Positions 33,787 through 43,769 are shown, counted from the stretch's first letter. The stretch: DNA of 64,000 nt from Mycobacterium sp. Aquia_216 (GCF_026723865.1 NZ_CP113529.1:930001-994000); one strand, 5' to 3'. A program made the numbers and translations. The notes: a model not told the origin generated them from the sequence alone.

Positions 33787-33914
33787 GCGGTTGCCCAAGA
33801 AGGCTAGCACCCGGGTCCGCGGCCAGTCGCGACCGTTGAATGCCGACGCTCTAATGGGACTATCACCGCAAATTTAAAATGCTCACATTTATTCTTTCGT
33901 GATCATGTCGTAAT

Positions 33915-34571
33915 GTGCTCGGGATGGGGCGGCACAGATTAGCCAGGAAGCGACGCAAGTCGCCGGTAGTCCTGGCAGCGCTGCTGGCCCCCGCTGCTGT
34001 CTTCTTCGCGGTGGCGGGAGATGTCGGTCCATTCGCCGCCCCGGCGGAAGCCACACCCGTTATTAGTGACGTCGCGCCGAGCCATTTGGAAATCGTCGCG
34101 GCGGAAGCGAATATCCCGCACGGCACAGCGGGCATGGGCCTCCCCGATGTCCAGCCGGTCGCATCGAGATACCACGTCCGATCCCGTTTCTTGCCCGTCG
34201 GGCTCGCCTCCGAGCAGGGCCTGCAGGTGCGCACGATCCTGACGTCGCGCGCAATCAGTGCGACGTTCCCGGAGATTCACGAAATCGGCGGTGTCCGACC
34301 GGATCCGCTGCCTTGGCATCCCCTCGGCCTGGCGCTGGATGTGATGATCCCCAGTCCCGAGAGCGCGCAGGGCATCGCGCTGGGCAACGCGATCGTCGCG
34401 TACGTGCTGCAGAACGCGAATCGATTCGGGATACAGGACGCGATTTGGCGCGGCGTCTACTACACGCCTCATGGAGCGCAAACGAGCAGGCTCGGCCACT
34501 ATGACCACGTCCACATCACGACGACCGGAGGCGGCTACGCCAAGGGTGGCGAAACGTATCTCGCCGACTGA
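33915..34571 (+). CDS. Exported VanY/M15-like peptidoglycan peptidase-type protein (Rv0320-like)
   Basis: The 218-aa protein has a basic leader and signal anchor (VVLAALLAPAAVFFAVAG, then AEATP). The C-terminal domain contains HPLGLALDVMIPSP (HxxGxAxD) and GHYDHVHITT (DHVH), the zinc-binding pattern of LAS/M15-type D,D-carboxypeptidases, as in mycobacterial ARB-07466-like domains. Cutting peptidoglycan stem peptides is plausible. Start GTG 33915; ATG 33924 is an alternative. The upstream 128 bp are unusually AT-rich (around 33868-33911). Length matches my memory of Rv0320. Confidence 0.78.
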   Translation: MLGMGRHRLARKRRKSPVVLAALLAPAAVFFAVAGDVGPFAAPAEATPVISDVAPSHLEIVAAEANIPHGTAGMGLPDVQPVASRYHVRSRFLPVGLASEQGLQVRTILTSRAISATFPEIHEIGGVRPDPLPWHPLGLALDVMIPSPESAQGIALGNAIVAYVLQNANRFGIQDAIWRGVYYTPHGAQTSRLGHYDHVHITTTGGGYAKGGETYLAD

Positions 34572-34605
34572 ACGCGGGACAACGAGCAACCGATAGGCTC
34601 GTCGC

Positions 34606-35178
34606 GTGCTGCTCTCCGATCGCGATCTCAGGGCCGAAATCTCCGCCGGCCGGTTGGGCATCGACCCGTTCGACGACACCCTGGTTCAACCCTCGAGCGT
34701 TGACGTTCGCCTCGACAGCATGTTCCGGGTGTTCAACAACACCCGCTACACCCACATCGACCCCGCCAAGCAGCAGGACGAACTGACCAGCCTGGTGGAA
34801 CCCGCCGAAGGGGAGCCGTTCGTGCTGCACCCGGGCGAGTTCGTGCTCGGCTCGACCCTGGAGCAGGTCGCGTTAGCCGACGACCTCGCCGGCCGGTTGG
34901 AAGGCAAGTCGTCGCTGGGCCGGCTTGGCCTGCTGACCCACTCGACCGCGGGCTTCATCGATCCGGGCTTTACCGGTCACATCACCCTTGAGCTGTCCAA
35001 CGTCGCCAACCTGCCGATCACCCTGTGGCCCGGCATGAAGATCGGGCAGCTGTGCATCTTGCGACTGACCAGCCCGGCCGAACACCCGTACGGCAGTTCG
35101 CGGGTCGGCTCGAAGTACCAGGGGCAGCGGGGGCCGACGCCGTCTCGCTCCTATGAGAACTTCATAAGATCTACATAG
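34606..35178 (+). CDS. dcd: dCTP deaminase (bifunctional dCTP deaminase/dUTPase type)
   Basis: The 190-aa protein has the trimeric dUTPase fold of Dcd: [43 protein letters not shown] (phosphate and metal contact), [19 protein letters not shown] (with the catalytic Glu) and GQLCILRL. The C-terminal [15 protein letters not shown] closes over the active site. The M. tuberculosis orthologue, Rv0321, converts dCTP to dUMP in both steps. Start GTG 34606. The 3' end of this gene is echoed by a short remnant at 61089-61151. Confidence 0.95.
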   Translation: MLLSDRDLRAEISAGRLGIDPFDDTLVQPSSVDVRLDSMFRVFNNTRYTHIDPAKQQDELTSLVEPAEGEPFVLHPGEFVLGSTLEQVALADDLAGRLEGKSSLGRLGLLTHSTAGFIDPGFTGHITLELSNVANLPITLWPGMKIGQLCILRLTSPAEHPYGSSRVGSKYQGQRGPTPSRSYENFIRST

Positions 35179-35205
35179 CTTCGCCAGGGTGCCCGCACAG
35201 CTTTC
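35143..35205 (+). repeat. Duplicated segment: end of dcd plus leader of DUF7159 copy 1
   Basis: This stretch (last 11 codons of dcd, stop, and 27 bp beyond) aligns without gaps to 61089-61151. Shared blocks include AACTTCATAAG, ACATA and GCACAGC. The partner lies upstream of DUF7159 copy 3 at the same distance from the gene start (109 against 111 bp from stop to start), so both leaders come from one ancestor. Confidence 0.8.
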
Positions 35206-35286
35206 CTGCGCGATTATTAGATAGTCAATGGTTTCTCCTCCGCCCGAGCATCGCTCGGCTAGCAACACCTTTGGAGGGGGTTGGTT

Positions 35287-37275
35287 TTGGATATCGTGCT
35301 CGGGGTTTCGATCGCGCCGACGTCGGTCCAGATGGTCGTGGTTGAAGGCGAGAACGCCGATGGCGCTTTGGTCGACGAGGATGAATTCCACGTCGCCGCG
35401 ACCGACGACACAGAACCCACCGCTGTTCCCGATCGGGTGATCTCGGCAATCCTGGGCACCCGCGAGGGTGCGGCCGATGCCGGCCTTGAGCTGTCCTCGA
35501 TCGGCGTGACATGGACCGACCAGCTGCACGCCGCCGTGCTACGCGACGCGCTGGCCGCATACAAACTCGAGAACGTCATGCTGGTCTCGGCGTTCCTTGC
35601 CGCCGCCGCGCTCGGCCAATCCGTCGGCGGCGCAATGGGTTACGAGACCACCGCTGTGCTGTTCGTGGAGCCCGACACCGCGACGCTGGCCGTCGTCGAG
35701 ACTGCCGACGGTGCCATCACCGACGTCTACAGAGAACAGCTCGATCCCGAGTCCGACGAAGAGGCCACCGCACAACTCACCGGGATGATCTCCGGGCTCG
35801 AGGAGCTCGACCTGCCGCCGGGCGGCGTGTTCGTGGTCGGTTCGGATGTCAACATCGCCGCGATCAAGCCGGCGCTGGAGTCGGCGACCGCGTTGACGGT
35901 GAGCGTGCCGGAAGAGCCGGAAACGGCGCTGGCCCACGGGGCCGCGTTGGCGTCGGCGAACGCCCCGCTGTTCGCCTCGTCGACCGCGGCACTGGCTTAC
36001 GCGCAAGACCCGGGCACCGGTGCCGTCCATCCGTCCGCCAGTCCCGAATACCTTGGCGTGACGTACCTTTCCGGCACCGAGCTCGACGAGCTGGCCTACA
36101 GCCTGATGCCGGACGACGACGCCGACGCTCCCACCGTCGTCATCAGCCCATCCGATCTTGACGATCCGGACGACGGCGAGCCCCGTCGCAGACCGATGCT
36201 GCTGCTCGGCAGTGGGATGGCGGTGGTTGCGATCAGCGCGGTGGTGGCGCTGGAGATCGCGCTGGCGATCGGCATCCGTACGACGGATATCGCGCTGCAT
36301 CCGACCCCCAACCAAAGCCTCATCGTCCCGGCCCAACCGGCCCCCGCGGCGCCGCCCGTTCAGGCGTCCGCCCCAAGGCCGGAAGTGAGTGCGCCCCGGC
36401 CGATGGCGGCTCCTCAGCCGTTGAAGCCGCCGATGGCCGCAGCACTTCCGGCGGCCCCGCCGCCGTTGCCCGCGGCCCCGGCTCCCGCGGCCCCGGTACC
36501 GGTTGTGCTGCCTCCGGTAGTCCCGGCTCCCGTGCACCTGCCTGCTCCGAATTGGCTCATGGGCCCGCCGGTGATCCAGGCTCCGCCGCGGCTGATGCCC
36601 CCACTACCCGTGGAGCAACAACCGTTACCGGTCCGTGGTCAGTGGCCGGGCTGGGGCACGGACCCGCAGTCGCCCCCGCATCAAACTCCTCCCGAGTCAG
36701 GCCTGCCCGGCTCTGGCCCCGGTGGTCCAGGTGGTGGGCATTTTCCACCGCCTGGCTCAGGTTCGGGTGGTGCCAATGGTGGCGGTCCAGGTCATCTGCC
36801 CGGCTCGGGTCCGGGTGGTGGTGGGCACGCCCCGAGTGGGCCTATCGGCGGCGGCGGTGGTCCCTTTGGCGGCGGCGGTCCCTTTGGGGGAGGCGGTCCT
36901 ATCGGCGGTGGTCCCCTCGGCGGCGGCGGACACGCGCCGAGCGGGCCGATCGGTGGTGGGCCTTCGGGTGGACCCTTTGGCGGGTCTGGGCCCTTCGGTG
37001 GCGGCGGTCCCTTCGGTGGCGGCGGTTCCATGGGTGGTGGCGGCGGCCATGCTCCGAGCGGTCCCTTCGGAGGTGGCGGTGGTGGTCCTATCGGCGGGGG
37101 CGGCCCCTTCGGGGGCGGCGGCCACGGCGGCGGGTTCGGGGGTGGCGGCCACGGTGGTGGCGGCTTCGGTGGCGGGGGCGGCGGGTTTGGTGGCGGCGGT
37201 CACAGCGGTGGCGGTGGCTTCGGAGGTGGCGGTGGCTTCGGCGGCGGCCACAGCGGTGGCGGCGGGCACCATTAG
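35287..37275 (+). CDS. DUF7159-type membrane protein, copy 1 (degenerate Hsp70-like domain, Pro/Gly tail)
   Basis: The 662-aa protein starts at TTG 35287 (LDIVLGVS), 9 nt after GGAGG; the TTG at 35281 is too close to that site. Residues 1-240 look like a worn Hsp70/actin-fold half: LGVSIAPTSVQMVVVEG, FVEPDTATLAVVETADG and FVVGSDVNIAAIKPALE, followed by EEPETALAHGAALAS, in the order of Hsp70 phosphate and adenosine motifs. A membrane helix lies at about 303-330. Then a Pro/Ala linker and about 190 residues of Gly/Pro repeats follow, probably outside the cell. Function unknown. It sits directly after dcd and is followed by copy 2. Confidence 0.78.
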   Translation: MDIVLGVSIAPTSVQMVVVEGENADGALVDEDEFHVAATDDTEPTAVPDRVISAILGTREGAADAGLELSSIGVTWTDQLHAAVLRDALAAYKLENVMLVSAFLAAAALGQSVGGAMGYETTAVLFVEPDTATLAVVETADGAITDVYREQLDPESDEEATAQLTGMISGLEELDLPPGGVFVVGSDVNIAAIKPALESATALTVSVPEEPETALAHGAALASANAPLFASSTAALAYAQDPGTGAVHPSASPEYLGVTYLSGTELDELAYSLMPDDDADAPTVVISPSDLDDPDDGEPRRRPMLLLGSGMAVVAISAVVALEIALAIGIRTTDIALHPTPNQSLIVPAQPAPAAPPVQASAPRPEVSAPRPMAAPQPLKPPMAAALPAAPPPLPAAPAPAAPVPVVLPPVVPAPVHLPAPNWLMGPPVIQAPPRLMPPLPVEQQPLPVRGQWPGWGTDPQSPPHQTPPESGLPGSGPGGPGGGHFPPPGSGSGGANGGGPGHLPGSGPGGGGHAPSGPIGGGGGPFGGGGPFGGGGPIGGGPLGGGGHAPSGPIGGGPSGGPFGGSGPFGGGGPFGGGGSMGGGGGHAPSGPFGGGGGGPIGGGGPFGGGGHGGGFGGGGHGGGGFGGGGGGFGGGGHSGGGGFGGGGGFGGGHSGGGGHH

Positions 37276-37427
37276 TCGTTTCGCGCCCGGGCGCGGGTAG
37301 GGGAGCACGCGTAAAATCGAGTCGCTAGGGGAATACAGGGTGGGGATTCACGACGTCTCGAGGTGGCCGGAGCCTGCGATGACGCCGTTCCTCAAGTCAC
37401 TGTCTAGCAAACGACATTGGAGGGGCA

Positions 37428-39038
37428 GTGGACACCGTACTTGGTGTTTCGATGGCGCCGACGGCCGTCCGGATGGTGCTGGTCGAAGGCGAAAATGGCG
37501 ACGGCGCTACCGTCGATGAAGACAATTTCGACGTTGCGTCCGACGATGACGCGGCAACGACCAGCGCCGCCGACCAAGTGGTCTCGGCGATCCTGGGAAC
37601 CCAGGAGGGTGCGGCCCAGGGCGGCTACCAGCTGACGTCGACGGGAGTCACCTGGACAGATCCCGTCGAGGCTGCCGCGCTGCGCGATGCATTGGCCGCG
37701 CACAAGGTCGAGAATGTGATGCTGGTCTCGGCGTTCCTCGCCGCGGCGGCCCTAGCGCAAGCGGTCGGCAACGAGACCAACTATGCGCAGACCGCGCTGT
37801 TGTTCATCGAACCCGACACCGCGACGCTGGCGATCGTCGACACCGCCGACGGATCGATCGCCGATGTGCATCGCCAGACCCTGCCCGAGGACGACGACGC
37901 GGCGGTCGCGCAGCTGGCCACGATGGTCTCGGAGGCTGAGGCGCTGGAGACGCGCCCGGGTGCGGTCTTCGTTGTGGGCTCCGGCGTCGACATCCCACTG
38001 ATCAAGCCCGCGCTGGAGGCGGCAACGACGCTGCCGCTGGCGATGCCCGAGGAGCCGGACACCGCGCTGGCTCGCGGCGCGGCGCTCGCCTCGGCGCATG
38101 CCCCACTGTTCGCGTCATCCACGGCCGCGCAGGCCTACGCCCAGGACCCCGGCACCGGTGCCCTCGACCCGTTCGCGGTGGCGCCCGGATACTTCGATGT
38201 CGCGGATTCCGATCAGGACGCGCTGGCATACAGCGCCGTCCCCGACGACTACGCCGAGGCCTATACCGGTACGCACACCGCCGCGACCGAGCTTGCCGAC
38301 TACCGCGAGCGCAGGTCCTTCGGGTTGGTAGGCAGCGCGGTCGCAGCGATCTTCATCGTCGGGGTGGCGGCGCTGGTCGTTTCACTGGCGATCGCAATCC
38401 GGCCGACCGCCGGTGTGAAGCCCGTTCCGGGCCACAACATCGTCGCCCCCGCCCAGGGGGTACCCGTTCCGGCGCCCGCGGCTCCCGCACCGGCTCCGGC
38501 CGCTCCCGCGCCCGAGGCCGCCCCGATCCCGGCGCCGGCACCCGTTCCTCAGGCGCCCGCTCCGGTTCCGGTTCCGGAGGCGCCGGCGCCGGCGCCGGTC
38601 GCGGTCCCGGCGGCGCCCGCTCCCGTCCCGGTTCCCGAGGCTCCCGCTCCGATTCCGGTTCCGGAGGCTCCGGCTCCCGCGCCGGTCGCGCCCCCCATTC
38701 CGATACCGATCCCGATCCCGATCCCACCGATCATTGGTGTGCCCGGCGGGCCGATCGGCCCGGGTCCCGGCGGTGGTGAGTTCCCCGGCAATCAAGGTCC
38801 CGGTCGTGGTGGGTTCCCCGGCAACCCGGGCCCCGGCGGCGGCCATGGTGGTGGGGTCCCTGGCGGCGGCGGTTTCCCGGGCGGCGGCCACGGCGGTGGT
38901 GGGTTCCCCGGTGGCGGCGGCTTCCCCGGTGGCGGAGGTCACGGTGGCGGTGGGTTCCCCGGTGGCGGCGGCTTCCCGGGCGGCGGCCACGGTGGCGGTG
39001 GTTTCGGTGGCGGTCACGGCGGGTTTGGTCACCGGTAG
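37428..39038 (+). CDS. DUF7159-type membrane protein, copy 2
   Basis: The 536-aa protein starts at GTG 37428, 6 nt after GGAGGGGC. It is a clear paralogue of copy 1 over the first 330 residues: DTVLGVSMAPTAVRMVLVEG, WTDPVEAAALRDALAAHK, VENVMLVSAFLAAAALAQAV, FIEPDTATLAIVDTADG. The membrane helix is at about 297-324. The tail differs: a Pro/Ala/Val repeat (PVPAPAAPAPAPA type) and then GGGFPGGGGF-type repeats ending in His-rich GGFGHR. The gap to copy 1 is 152 bp, so they may be co-transcribed. No enzymatic residue is conserved that I can name. Confidence 0.77.
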   Translation: MDTVLGVSMAPTAVRMVLVEGENGDGATVDEDNFDVASDDDAATTSAADQVVSAILGTQEGAAQGGYQLTSTGVTWTDPVEAAALRDALAAHKVENVMLVSAFLAAAALAQAVGNETNYAQTALLFIEPDTATLAIVDTADGSIADVHRQTLPEDDDAAVAQLATMVSEAEALETRPGAVFVVGSGVDIPLIKPALEAATTLPLAMPEEPDTALARGAALASAHAPLFASSTAAQAYAQDPGTGALDPFAVAPGYFDVADSDQDALAYSAVPDDYAEAYTGTHTAATELADYRERRSFGLVGSAVAAIFIVGVAALVVSLAIAIRPTAGVKPVPGHNIVAPAQGVPVPAPAAPAPAPAAPAPEAAPIPAPAPVPQAPAPVPVPEAPAPAPVAVPAAPAPVPVPEAPAPIPVPEAPAPAPVAPPIPIPIPIPIPPIIGVPGGPIGPGPGGGEFPGNQGPGRGGFPGNPGPGGGHGGGVPGGGGFPGGGHGGGGFPGGGGFPGGGGHGGGGFPGGGGFPGGGHGGGGFGGGHGGFGHR

Positions 39039-39102
39039 TTCTCCGAGAGCCACCTGTCACCTTCCGTTTGCCTCCCGCTCAGCGACGCGATGCAATTAGC
39101 TC

Positions 39103-40452
39103 ATGGCGGCCACCTACACCGGACGTATGCGATGCACCGTCTTCGGCACCGGCTATCTGGGTGCCACGCATGCGGTCGGGATGGCGGAACTGGGGCACGA
39201 GGTCATCGGTGTCGACATCGACCCAGGAAAAGTCGCCAAGCTCGCCGCGGGTGACATCCCCTTCTACGAGCCGGGTCTGCGAGAGCTGCTGACCGACAAC
39301 TTGGCTGCCGGGCGGCTGCGGTTCACCACCGACTACGACTTGGCCGCCGATTTCGCCGACGTGCACTTCCTGGGCGTCGGCACCCCACAAAAGAAGGGTC
39401 AATACGGCGCCGACCTCAGCCACGTCCACGCCGTCATCGACAATCTCGTACCGCGGTTGAGCAGGCCGGCCGTGCTGGTCGGCAAGTCGACTGTCCCCGT
39501 GGGCACTGCGGCAGAGCTGGCCGTGCGGGCCGCTGCGCTGGCACCTTCGGGAGTCGATGTCGAAATCGCGTGGAATCCAGAGTTCCTGCGTGAGGGGCAC
39601 GCGGTGCACGACACCTTGGAGCCGGACCGCATTGTGCTTGGTATCCAAGAGGATTCGGTGCGCTCTGAGGAGGTTATCCGCGAGCTGTATGCGCCGCTCC
39701 TAGCTGCCGACATACCGTTCCTGGTAACCGATTTGCAGACAGCGGAATTGGTCAAGGTTGCGGCGAACGCCTTTCTCGCGACCAAGATTTCGTTCATCAA
39801 CGCGATCTCCGAGGTGTGCGAGGCGTCGGGTGCCGACGTCACGCTGCTGGCCGATGCACTCGGGTACGACTCACGGATCGGACGCAAATTCCTCAACGCG
39901 GGCTTGGGTTTTGGCGGTGGCTGCCTACCCAAGGACATCCGGGCGTTCATGGCCCGCGCGGGTGAGTTGGGAGCCAACCAGGCACTGACGTTCCTGCGCG
40001 AGGTGGACAGCATCAACATGCGCCGGCGCACCAAAATGGTGGAGCTGGCCACCGCCGCGTGCGGCGGTTCGCTGCTTGGCGCCAACATCGCCGTGCTCGG
40101 TGCGGCGTTCAAGCCCGAGTCCGACGATGTCCGTGACTCGCCGGCGCTCAACGTCGCGGGCCAGCTGCAGCTCAACGGGGCCGCCGTCAACGTCTACGAC
40201 CCAAAAGCCTTGGAAAACGCGCGGCGCCTGTTCCCGACGCTGAACTACGCGGTCTCGGTCGCGGAGGCATGCGAGGGCGCCGACGCGGTGTTGGTGCTGA
40301 CCGAGTGGCCGGAGTTCACCAGCCTTGACCCCGACGACCTCGCCGACCGGGTGCGGGCTCGCGTCGTCGTCGACGGTCGCAACTGCCTGGACGCCGAACG
40401 CTGGAAACAGGCGGGGTGGCGGGTGTACCGGCTCGGAGCGCGGCGCCCCTAG
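39103..40452 (+). CDS. udgA: UDP-glucose 6-dehydrogenase
   Basis: The 449-aa protein has the NAD loop CTVFGTGYLGATHAVGMAEL, GHEVIGVDIDPGKVAKL, the central KVAANAFLATKISFINAISE region with the catalytic Lys, and the active-site Cys in FGGGCLPKDIRAF. C-terminally come AAFKPESDDVRDSPAL and WPEFTSLD. It oxidises UDP-glucose to UDP-glucuronate with two NAD. M. tuberculosis udgA (Rv0322) follows dcd directly; here two DUF7159 genes are inserted. ATG 39127 (MRCTVFGTG) is an alternative start. Confidence 0.92.
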   Translation: MAATYTGRMRCTVFGTGYLGATHAVGMAELGHEVIGVDIDPGKVAKLAAGDIPFYEPGLRELLTDNLAAGRLRFTTDYDLAADFADVHFLGVGTPQKKGQYGADLSHVHAVIDNLVPRLSRPAVLVGKSTVPVGTAAELAVRAAALAPSGVDVEIAWNPEFLREGHAVHDTLEPDRIVLGIQEDSVRSEEVIRELYAPLLAADIPFLVTDLQTAELVKVAANAFLATKISFINAISEVCEASGADVTLLADALGYDSRIGRKFLNAGLGFGGGCLPKDIRAFMARAGELGANQALTFLREVDSINMRRRTKMVELATAACGGSLLGANIAVLGAAFKPESDDVRDSPALNVAGQLQLNGAAVNVYDPKALENARRLFPTLNYAVSVAEACEGADAVLVLTEWPEFTSLDPDDLADRVRARVVVDGRNCLDAERWKQAGWRVYRLGARRP

Positions 40453-40481
40453 GTCGCACTTCTGCCGAGTAGCCTGATTCC

Positions 40482-41237
40482 GTGGATTACGCGGCTGCCT
40501 TTCTCGACGAAAACCGCGCTTTTTCGGAGCTTTTCCGCGATGTCGACGAGTCACACCCGGTGCCCACCTGCCCGGGCTGGAACCTCAAGCAGCTGTTCCG
40601 CCACGTCGGGCGCGGCGATCGCTGGGCGGCGCAAATCGTGCGGGACCGACTCGACCAGCCGCTCGACATCTACAGCGTCGAGGGCGGCAAGCCGCCGCCA
40701 GACCCGGCCGACGCGATCTCCTGGTTGCACGGCGGAGCGCAACGTCTTGTCGAAGCCGTCGAGCTCTCGGGTGTGCAGACGCCGGTGTGGACCTTTCTCG
40801 GGGAGCGTCCTGCGAACTGGTGGATCCGGCGTCGCCTGCACGAAACGTCGGTGCATCGGGCCGACGCGGCCATCGCGCTCGGGCGCGAATTCAGCCTCCG
40901 ACCCGATATCGCCGCGGACGGGATCTCCGAGTTCCTCGAGCGGATCGAGATCCGGGCCGGCAGCAACGGAATTCCGCTGCCGCTCGCGGACGGCGACACC
41001 CTGCACCTGCACGCGACCGACCCCGGGCTGGGACAAGCCGGCGAATGGACGATCGGCGTCTCCGGCACCGGCATCACCTGGTCACACGAGCACGGCAAGG
41101 GCAGCGTGGCGCTACGGGGCGGTGCCACCGAGCTGTTGCTGGCGATCGCGCGCCGAACTGCGCTCGCCGACACGAGTATCGAGTTGTTCGGCGACGACGC
41201 CGTGTGGCAAAGCTGGCTGGAGCGCACGCCTCTCTAG
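40482..41237 (+). CDS. Mycothiol-dependent maleylpyruvate-isomerase-family protein
   Basis: The 251-aa protein has the DinB-like N-terminal fold of the mycothiol group: AAAFLDENRAFSELFRDVD, HPVPTCPGWNLKQLFRHVG (with the first metal His) and RRLHETSVHRADAAIALG with the H-x3-H-R-A-D box holding the other ligands. The C-terminal domain (ADGDTLHLHATDPGLG; WTIGVSGTGITWSHE) is the MDMPI-C type. It may use mycothiol for isomerisation or conjugation. Start GTG 40482. Relatives include Rv0332, from memory placed near here in M. tuberculosis. Confidence 0.83.
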   Translation: MDYAAAFLDENRAFSELFRDVDESHPVPTCPGWNLKQLFRHVGRGDRWAAQIVRDRLDQPLDIYSVEGGKPPPDPADAISWLHGGAQRLVEAVELSGVQTPVWTFLGERPANWWIRRRLHETSVHRADAAIALGREFSLRPDIAADGISEFLERIEIRAGSNGIPLPLADGDTLHLHATDPGLGQAGEWTIGVSGTGITWSHEHGKGSVALRGGATELLLAIARRTALADTSIELFGDDAVWQSWLERTPL

Positions 41238-41289
41238 CAACGTCGGGGAAACGACGTGCTGGAAAGTGCCACACGGTAATTTGCAGACC

Positions 41290-41634
41290 ATGACCACATC
41301 GGAGATCGCCACCGTACTGGCTTGGCACGACGCGCTCAACACCGCTGATACCGAGACCCTGGCGGCCTTATCGAGCGACGACATCGAGATTGGCAACGCG
41401 CACGGAGCCGCCCAGGGCCACGAAGCGCTGCGCAACTGGGCCACCTCCCGCTCGGCGGCCACAGAGCTCGGCCAGCTGTATGTGCACGACGGCGTCGTGG
41501 TCGCCGAGCAGCAAGGAGCCGGCGCGTTGGCATTCCGGGTGGTCCACGACCATGTCACCTCGGTATTCCGCCATGAGGACCTGGCGTCGGCGCTGGCGGC
41601 CACCGAACTCACCGAAGCCGACCTCGTTACCTAG
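41290..41634 (+). CDS. SnoaL-like small protein (Rv0333-like)
   Basis: The 114-aa protein starts at ATG 41290 inside a longer open frame whose upstream part is a shadow of the previous gene. It has the NTF2/SnoaL pattern: VLAWHDALNTADTETLAALS, DDIEIGNAHGAAQGHEALRN, LYVHDGVVVAEQQGAGALAF and HDHVTSVFRHEDLASAL. No catalytic residues are assignable. It ends 15 bp before rmlA on the same strand and is likely co-transcribed with it, as Rv0333-rmlA are in M. tuberculosis. Confidence 0.75.
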   Translation: MTTSEIATVLAWHDALNTADTETLAALSSDDIEIGNAHGAAQGHEALRNWATSRSAATELGQLYVHDGVVVAEQQGAGALAFRVVHDHVTSVFRHEDLASALAATELTEADLVT

Positions 41635-41649
41635 GCATAGGAGCCACAC

Positions 41650-42516
41650 ATGCGCGGAATCATCTTGGCCGGTGGTTCGGGCACCCGGCTGCACCCGATC
41701 ACGATGGGCATCAGCAAGCAGTTGCTGCCGGTCTACGACAAACCGATGATCTACTACCCACTCTCTACCTTGATGATGGCCGGAATCCGCGACATCTTGG
41801 TGATCACCACCCCACACGACGCGGCTGGATTTCAGCGTCTCCTCGGCGACGGCTCGCAATTCGGTATCAACCTCAGCTACGTCAAGCAGGAAAAGCCCGA
41901 CGGTCTGGCGCAGGCTTTCGTCTTGGGCGCCAAGCACATCGGCAACGATTCGGCGGCTTTGGTGTTGGGAGACAACATCTTCTACGGCCCGGGTTTGGGT
42001 ACCAACCTGAGCCGCTTCCAATCTGTAAGTGGTGGAGCAATTTTCGCGTATTGGGTGGCGAACCCGTCGGCCTACGGCGTCGTCGAGTTCGGTGAAGACG
42101 GGATGGCGCTGTCATTGCAGGAGAAACCTGAGACGCCGAAGTCCAAGTACGCGGTGCCGGGCCTGTACTTCTACGACAACGACGTGATCGAAATCGCCAA
42201 GGGCCTGAAGAAATCCGACCGTGGCGAGTACGAGATCACCGACGTCAACCGGATTTATCTGAACCGGGGTCAGCTCGCGGTCGAGGTGATGGCCCGCGGC
42301 ACGGCGTGGCTGGACACCGGAACATTCGACTCGTTGCTGGACGCAAGCGATTTCGTCCGCACGCTGGAACGTCGGCAGGGACTGAAGGTGGGCGTGCCCG
42401 AGGAAATCGCCTGGCGGCAGGGCTGGATCACCGATGACGAGCTGGCGACCCGCTCGCGCACGATGGTCAAGTCCGGGTACGGCGGCTACCTGCTGGAGCT
42501 GCTGGAACGGGGTTGA
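41650..42516 (+). CDS. rmlA: Glucose-1-phosphate thymidylyltransferase
   Basis: The 288-aa protein has the nucleotidyltransferase loop [59 protein letters not shown], and [18 protein letters not shown]. It makes dTDP-glucose from dTTP and glucose-1-phosphate, the first step to dTDP-rhamnose, which links arabinogalactan to peptidoglycan. Length equals that of M. tuberculosis RmlA (Rv0334). GGAGCC lies near -8. Its 3' end overlaps the convergent YibE/F gene by 50 bp. Confidence 0.96.
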   Translation: MRGIILAGGSGTRLHPITMGISKQLLPVYDKPMIYYPLSTLMMAGIRDILVITTPHDAAGFQRLLGDGSQFGINLSYVKQEKPDGLAQAFVLGAKHIGNDSAALVLGDNIFYGPGLGTNLSRFQSVSGGAIFAYWVANPSAYGVVEFGEDGMALSLQEKPETPKSKYAVPGLYFYDNDVIEIAKGLKKSDRGEYEITDVNRIYLNRGQLAVEVMARGTAWLDTGTFDSLLDASDFVRTLERRQGLKVGVPEEIAWRQGWITDDELATRSRTMVKSGYGGYLLELLERG

Positions 42517-43747
42517 CACCAGTCGGTTTGGCCAGCACCGCGGCGATCGCTGTCGTTAACGGCACCGACAGAGCCAGTGCGATTCCGCCGACCGCGGAGC
42601 GCACGAGTTCGATGGCCACACTCTCGCTGATCAGCACGTCGCTCAGCGACCGGTTGGCGACGCTGAAGAGCAACAGCAGTGGCAGCGAGCTGCCGGCGTA
42701 AGCCAGCACCAGCGTGTAGACGGTGCTCGCGATGTGATCGCGCCCCACTCGGATGGCGCTCAGGAAGATTGCCCGCCGGGAGGTGTCGCCGCCGACATGG
42801 GCGAGCTCGAAGACGGTCGAGGCCTGCGTCACCGTCACATCGTTGAGCACACCCAGCGATCCGATGATGAATCCGGCGAGCAGCAGGCCGCTGATCGACA
42901 CACTGCCCAGATACGCGCTGACCGCAGAGTTCTGTTCATCCGACAGCCCGGTCAAATGCGTCACCTCTATTGCCGCCCAAGACAATCCGGCGGCTAGCAG
43001 CAACGCCGACAAGGTGCCCAGCAAGGCGGCGCTGGTGCGCAAGTTGACTCCGTGCGCGAGATAGATGACCACGTACAGGATCGCCGCCGACGCCACCAGG
43101 GCCACCGGGACCGCGGGTGCGCCGTCGCGCAGCGCCGGCAGCAAGAACACCACCAACACCAGAAACGCGACCACGATCCCGACCAGCGCCAGCAGCCCAC
43201 GCCAGCGCGCTACCGCGACGATGACCACCGCGAACGCCAGGGCCAGCGCGACCAGCGACCAGCCGCGCTCGAAGTCGTAGAACGCGTACGTGGTGGCGCC
43301 GTCGGCGTCGACCTGCCGCGTGACCCGGATGTGGTCGCCGGCGGCGAATTGCGGCTGGCCGGGCCCCGGCGAGGACTCCAACAAGGTTTTCGCGCCGGCA
43401 TTCGGTCCCGAATCGATTGCGACCACCGTCTCGACGCAGCGTCCCGCACCCGGAGCTGCCGGCTGCGGATCCGTGGTGAGCACCTGACTGGCCGACGCGC
43501 TGCCACAGTCGCCCAGTCCACTGGACAGCACGTGCGCGCGCTGGGTGGTCACTACCCCGCCGGTCGCGCTCTGGTACGGCATCGGGATGTCGACATGCTG
43601 CTGGCTGGGCCACAACAACGCCGCACCGGCTAAAACGGCTATCCCGATCGCCACCAGCAGGCCCACCACGATTTTGGCTGGCAACGGCCCCAGCGGGGAC
43701 GGACCTGACGACAGGTTGTGCGCGTGAGAGTGGGTCACCCGGTCCAC
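42467..43747 (-). CDS. YibE/F-family membrane protein
   Basis: The 426-aa protein has an N-terminal helix ([20 protein letters not shown]), an outer domain with two Cys ([18 protein letters not shown]), and then about seven helices. The first two of these are [20 protein letters not shown] and [20 protein letters not shown]. The motifs [19 protein letters not shown] and [22 protein letters not shown] mark the YibE/F family, of unknown transport function. In M. tuberculosis, from memory, PE6 and Rv0336 occupy this interval. The last 16 codons are read from the strand opposite the end of rmlA. Confidence 0.83.
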   Translation of the reverse strand: MDRVTHSHAHNLSSGPSPLGPLPAKIVVGLLVAIGIAVLAGAALLWPSQQHVDIPMPYQSATGGVVTTQRAHVLSSGLGDCGSASASQVLTTDPQPAAPGAGRCVETVVAIDSGPNAGAKTLLESSPGPGQPQFAAGDHIRVTRQVDADGATTYAFYDFERGWSLVALALAFAVVIVAVARWRGLLALVGIVVAFLVLVVFLLPALRDGAPAVPVALVASAAILYVVIYLAHGVNLRTSAALLGTLSALLLAAGLSWAAIEVTHLTGLSDEQNSAVSAYLGSVSISGLLLAGFIIGSLGVLNDVTVTQASTVFELAHVGGDTSRRAIFLSAIRVGRDHIASTVYTLVLAYAGSSLPLLLLFSVANRSLSDVLISESVAIELVRSAVGGIALALSVPLTTAIAAVLAKPTGVNPVPAAPAGSRRTRT

Positions 43748-43769
43748 CGTAGAGGCGGGGGGAACCCGC

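Noticed and set aside
40540..41289. Upstream extension of the SnoaL-like gene ending at 41634
   Set aside because: This part runs in a different frame across the maleylpyruvate-isomerase-family gene; only 41290-41634 has family-like sequence.
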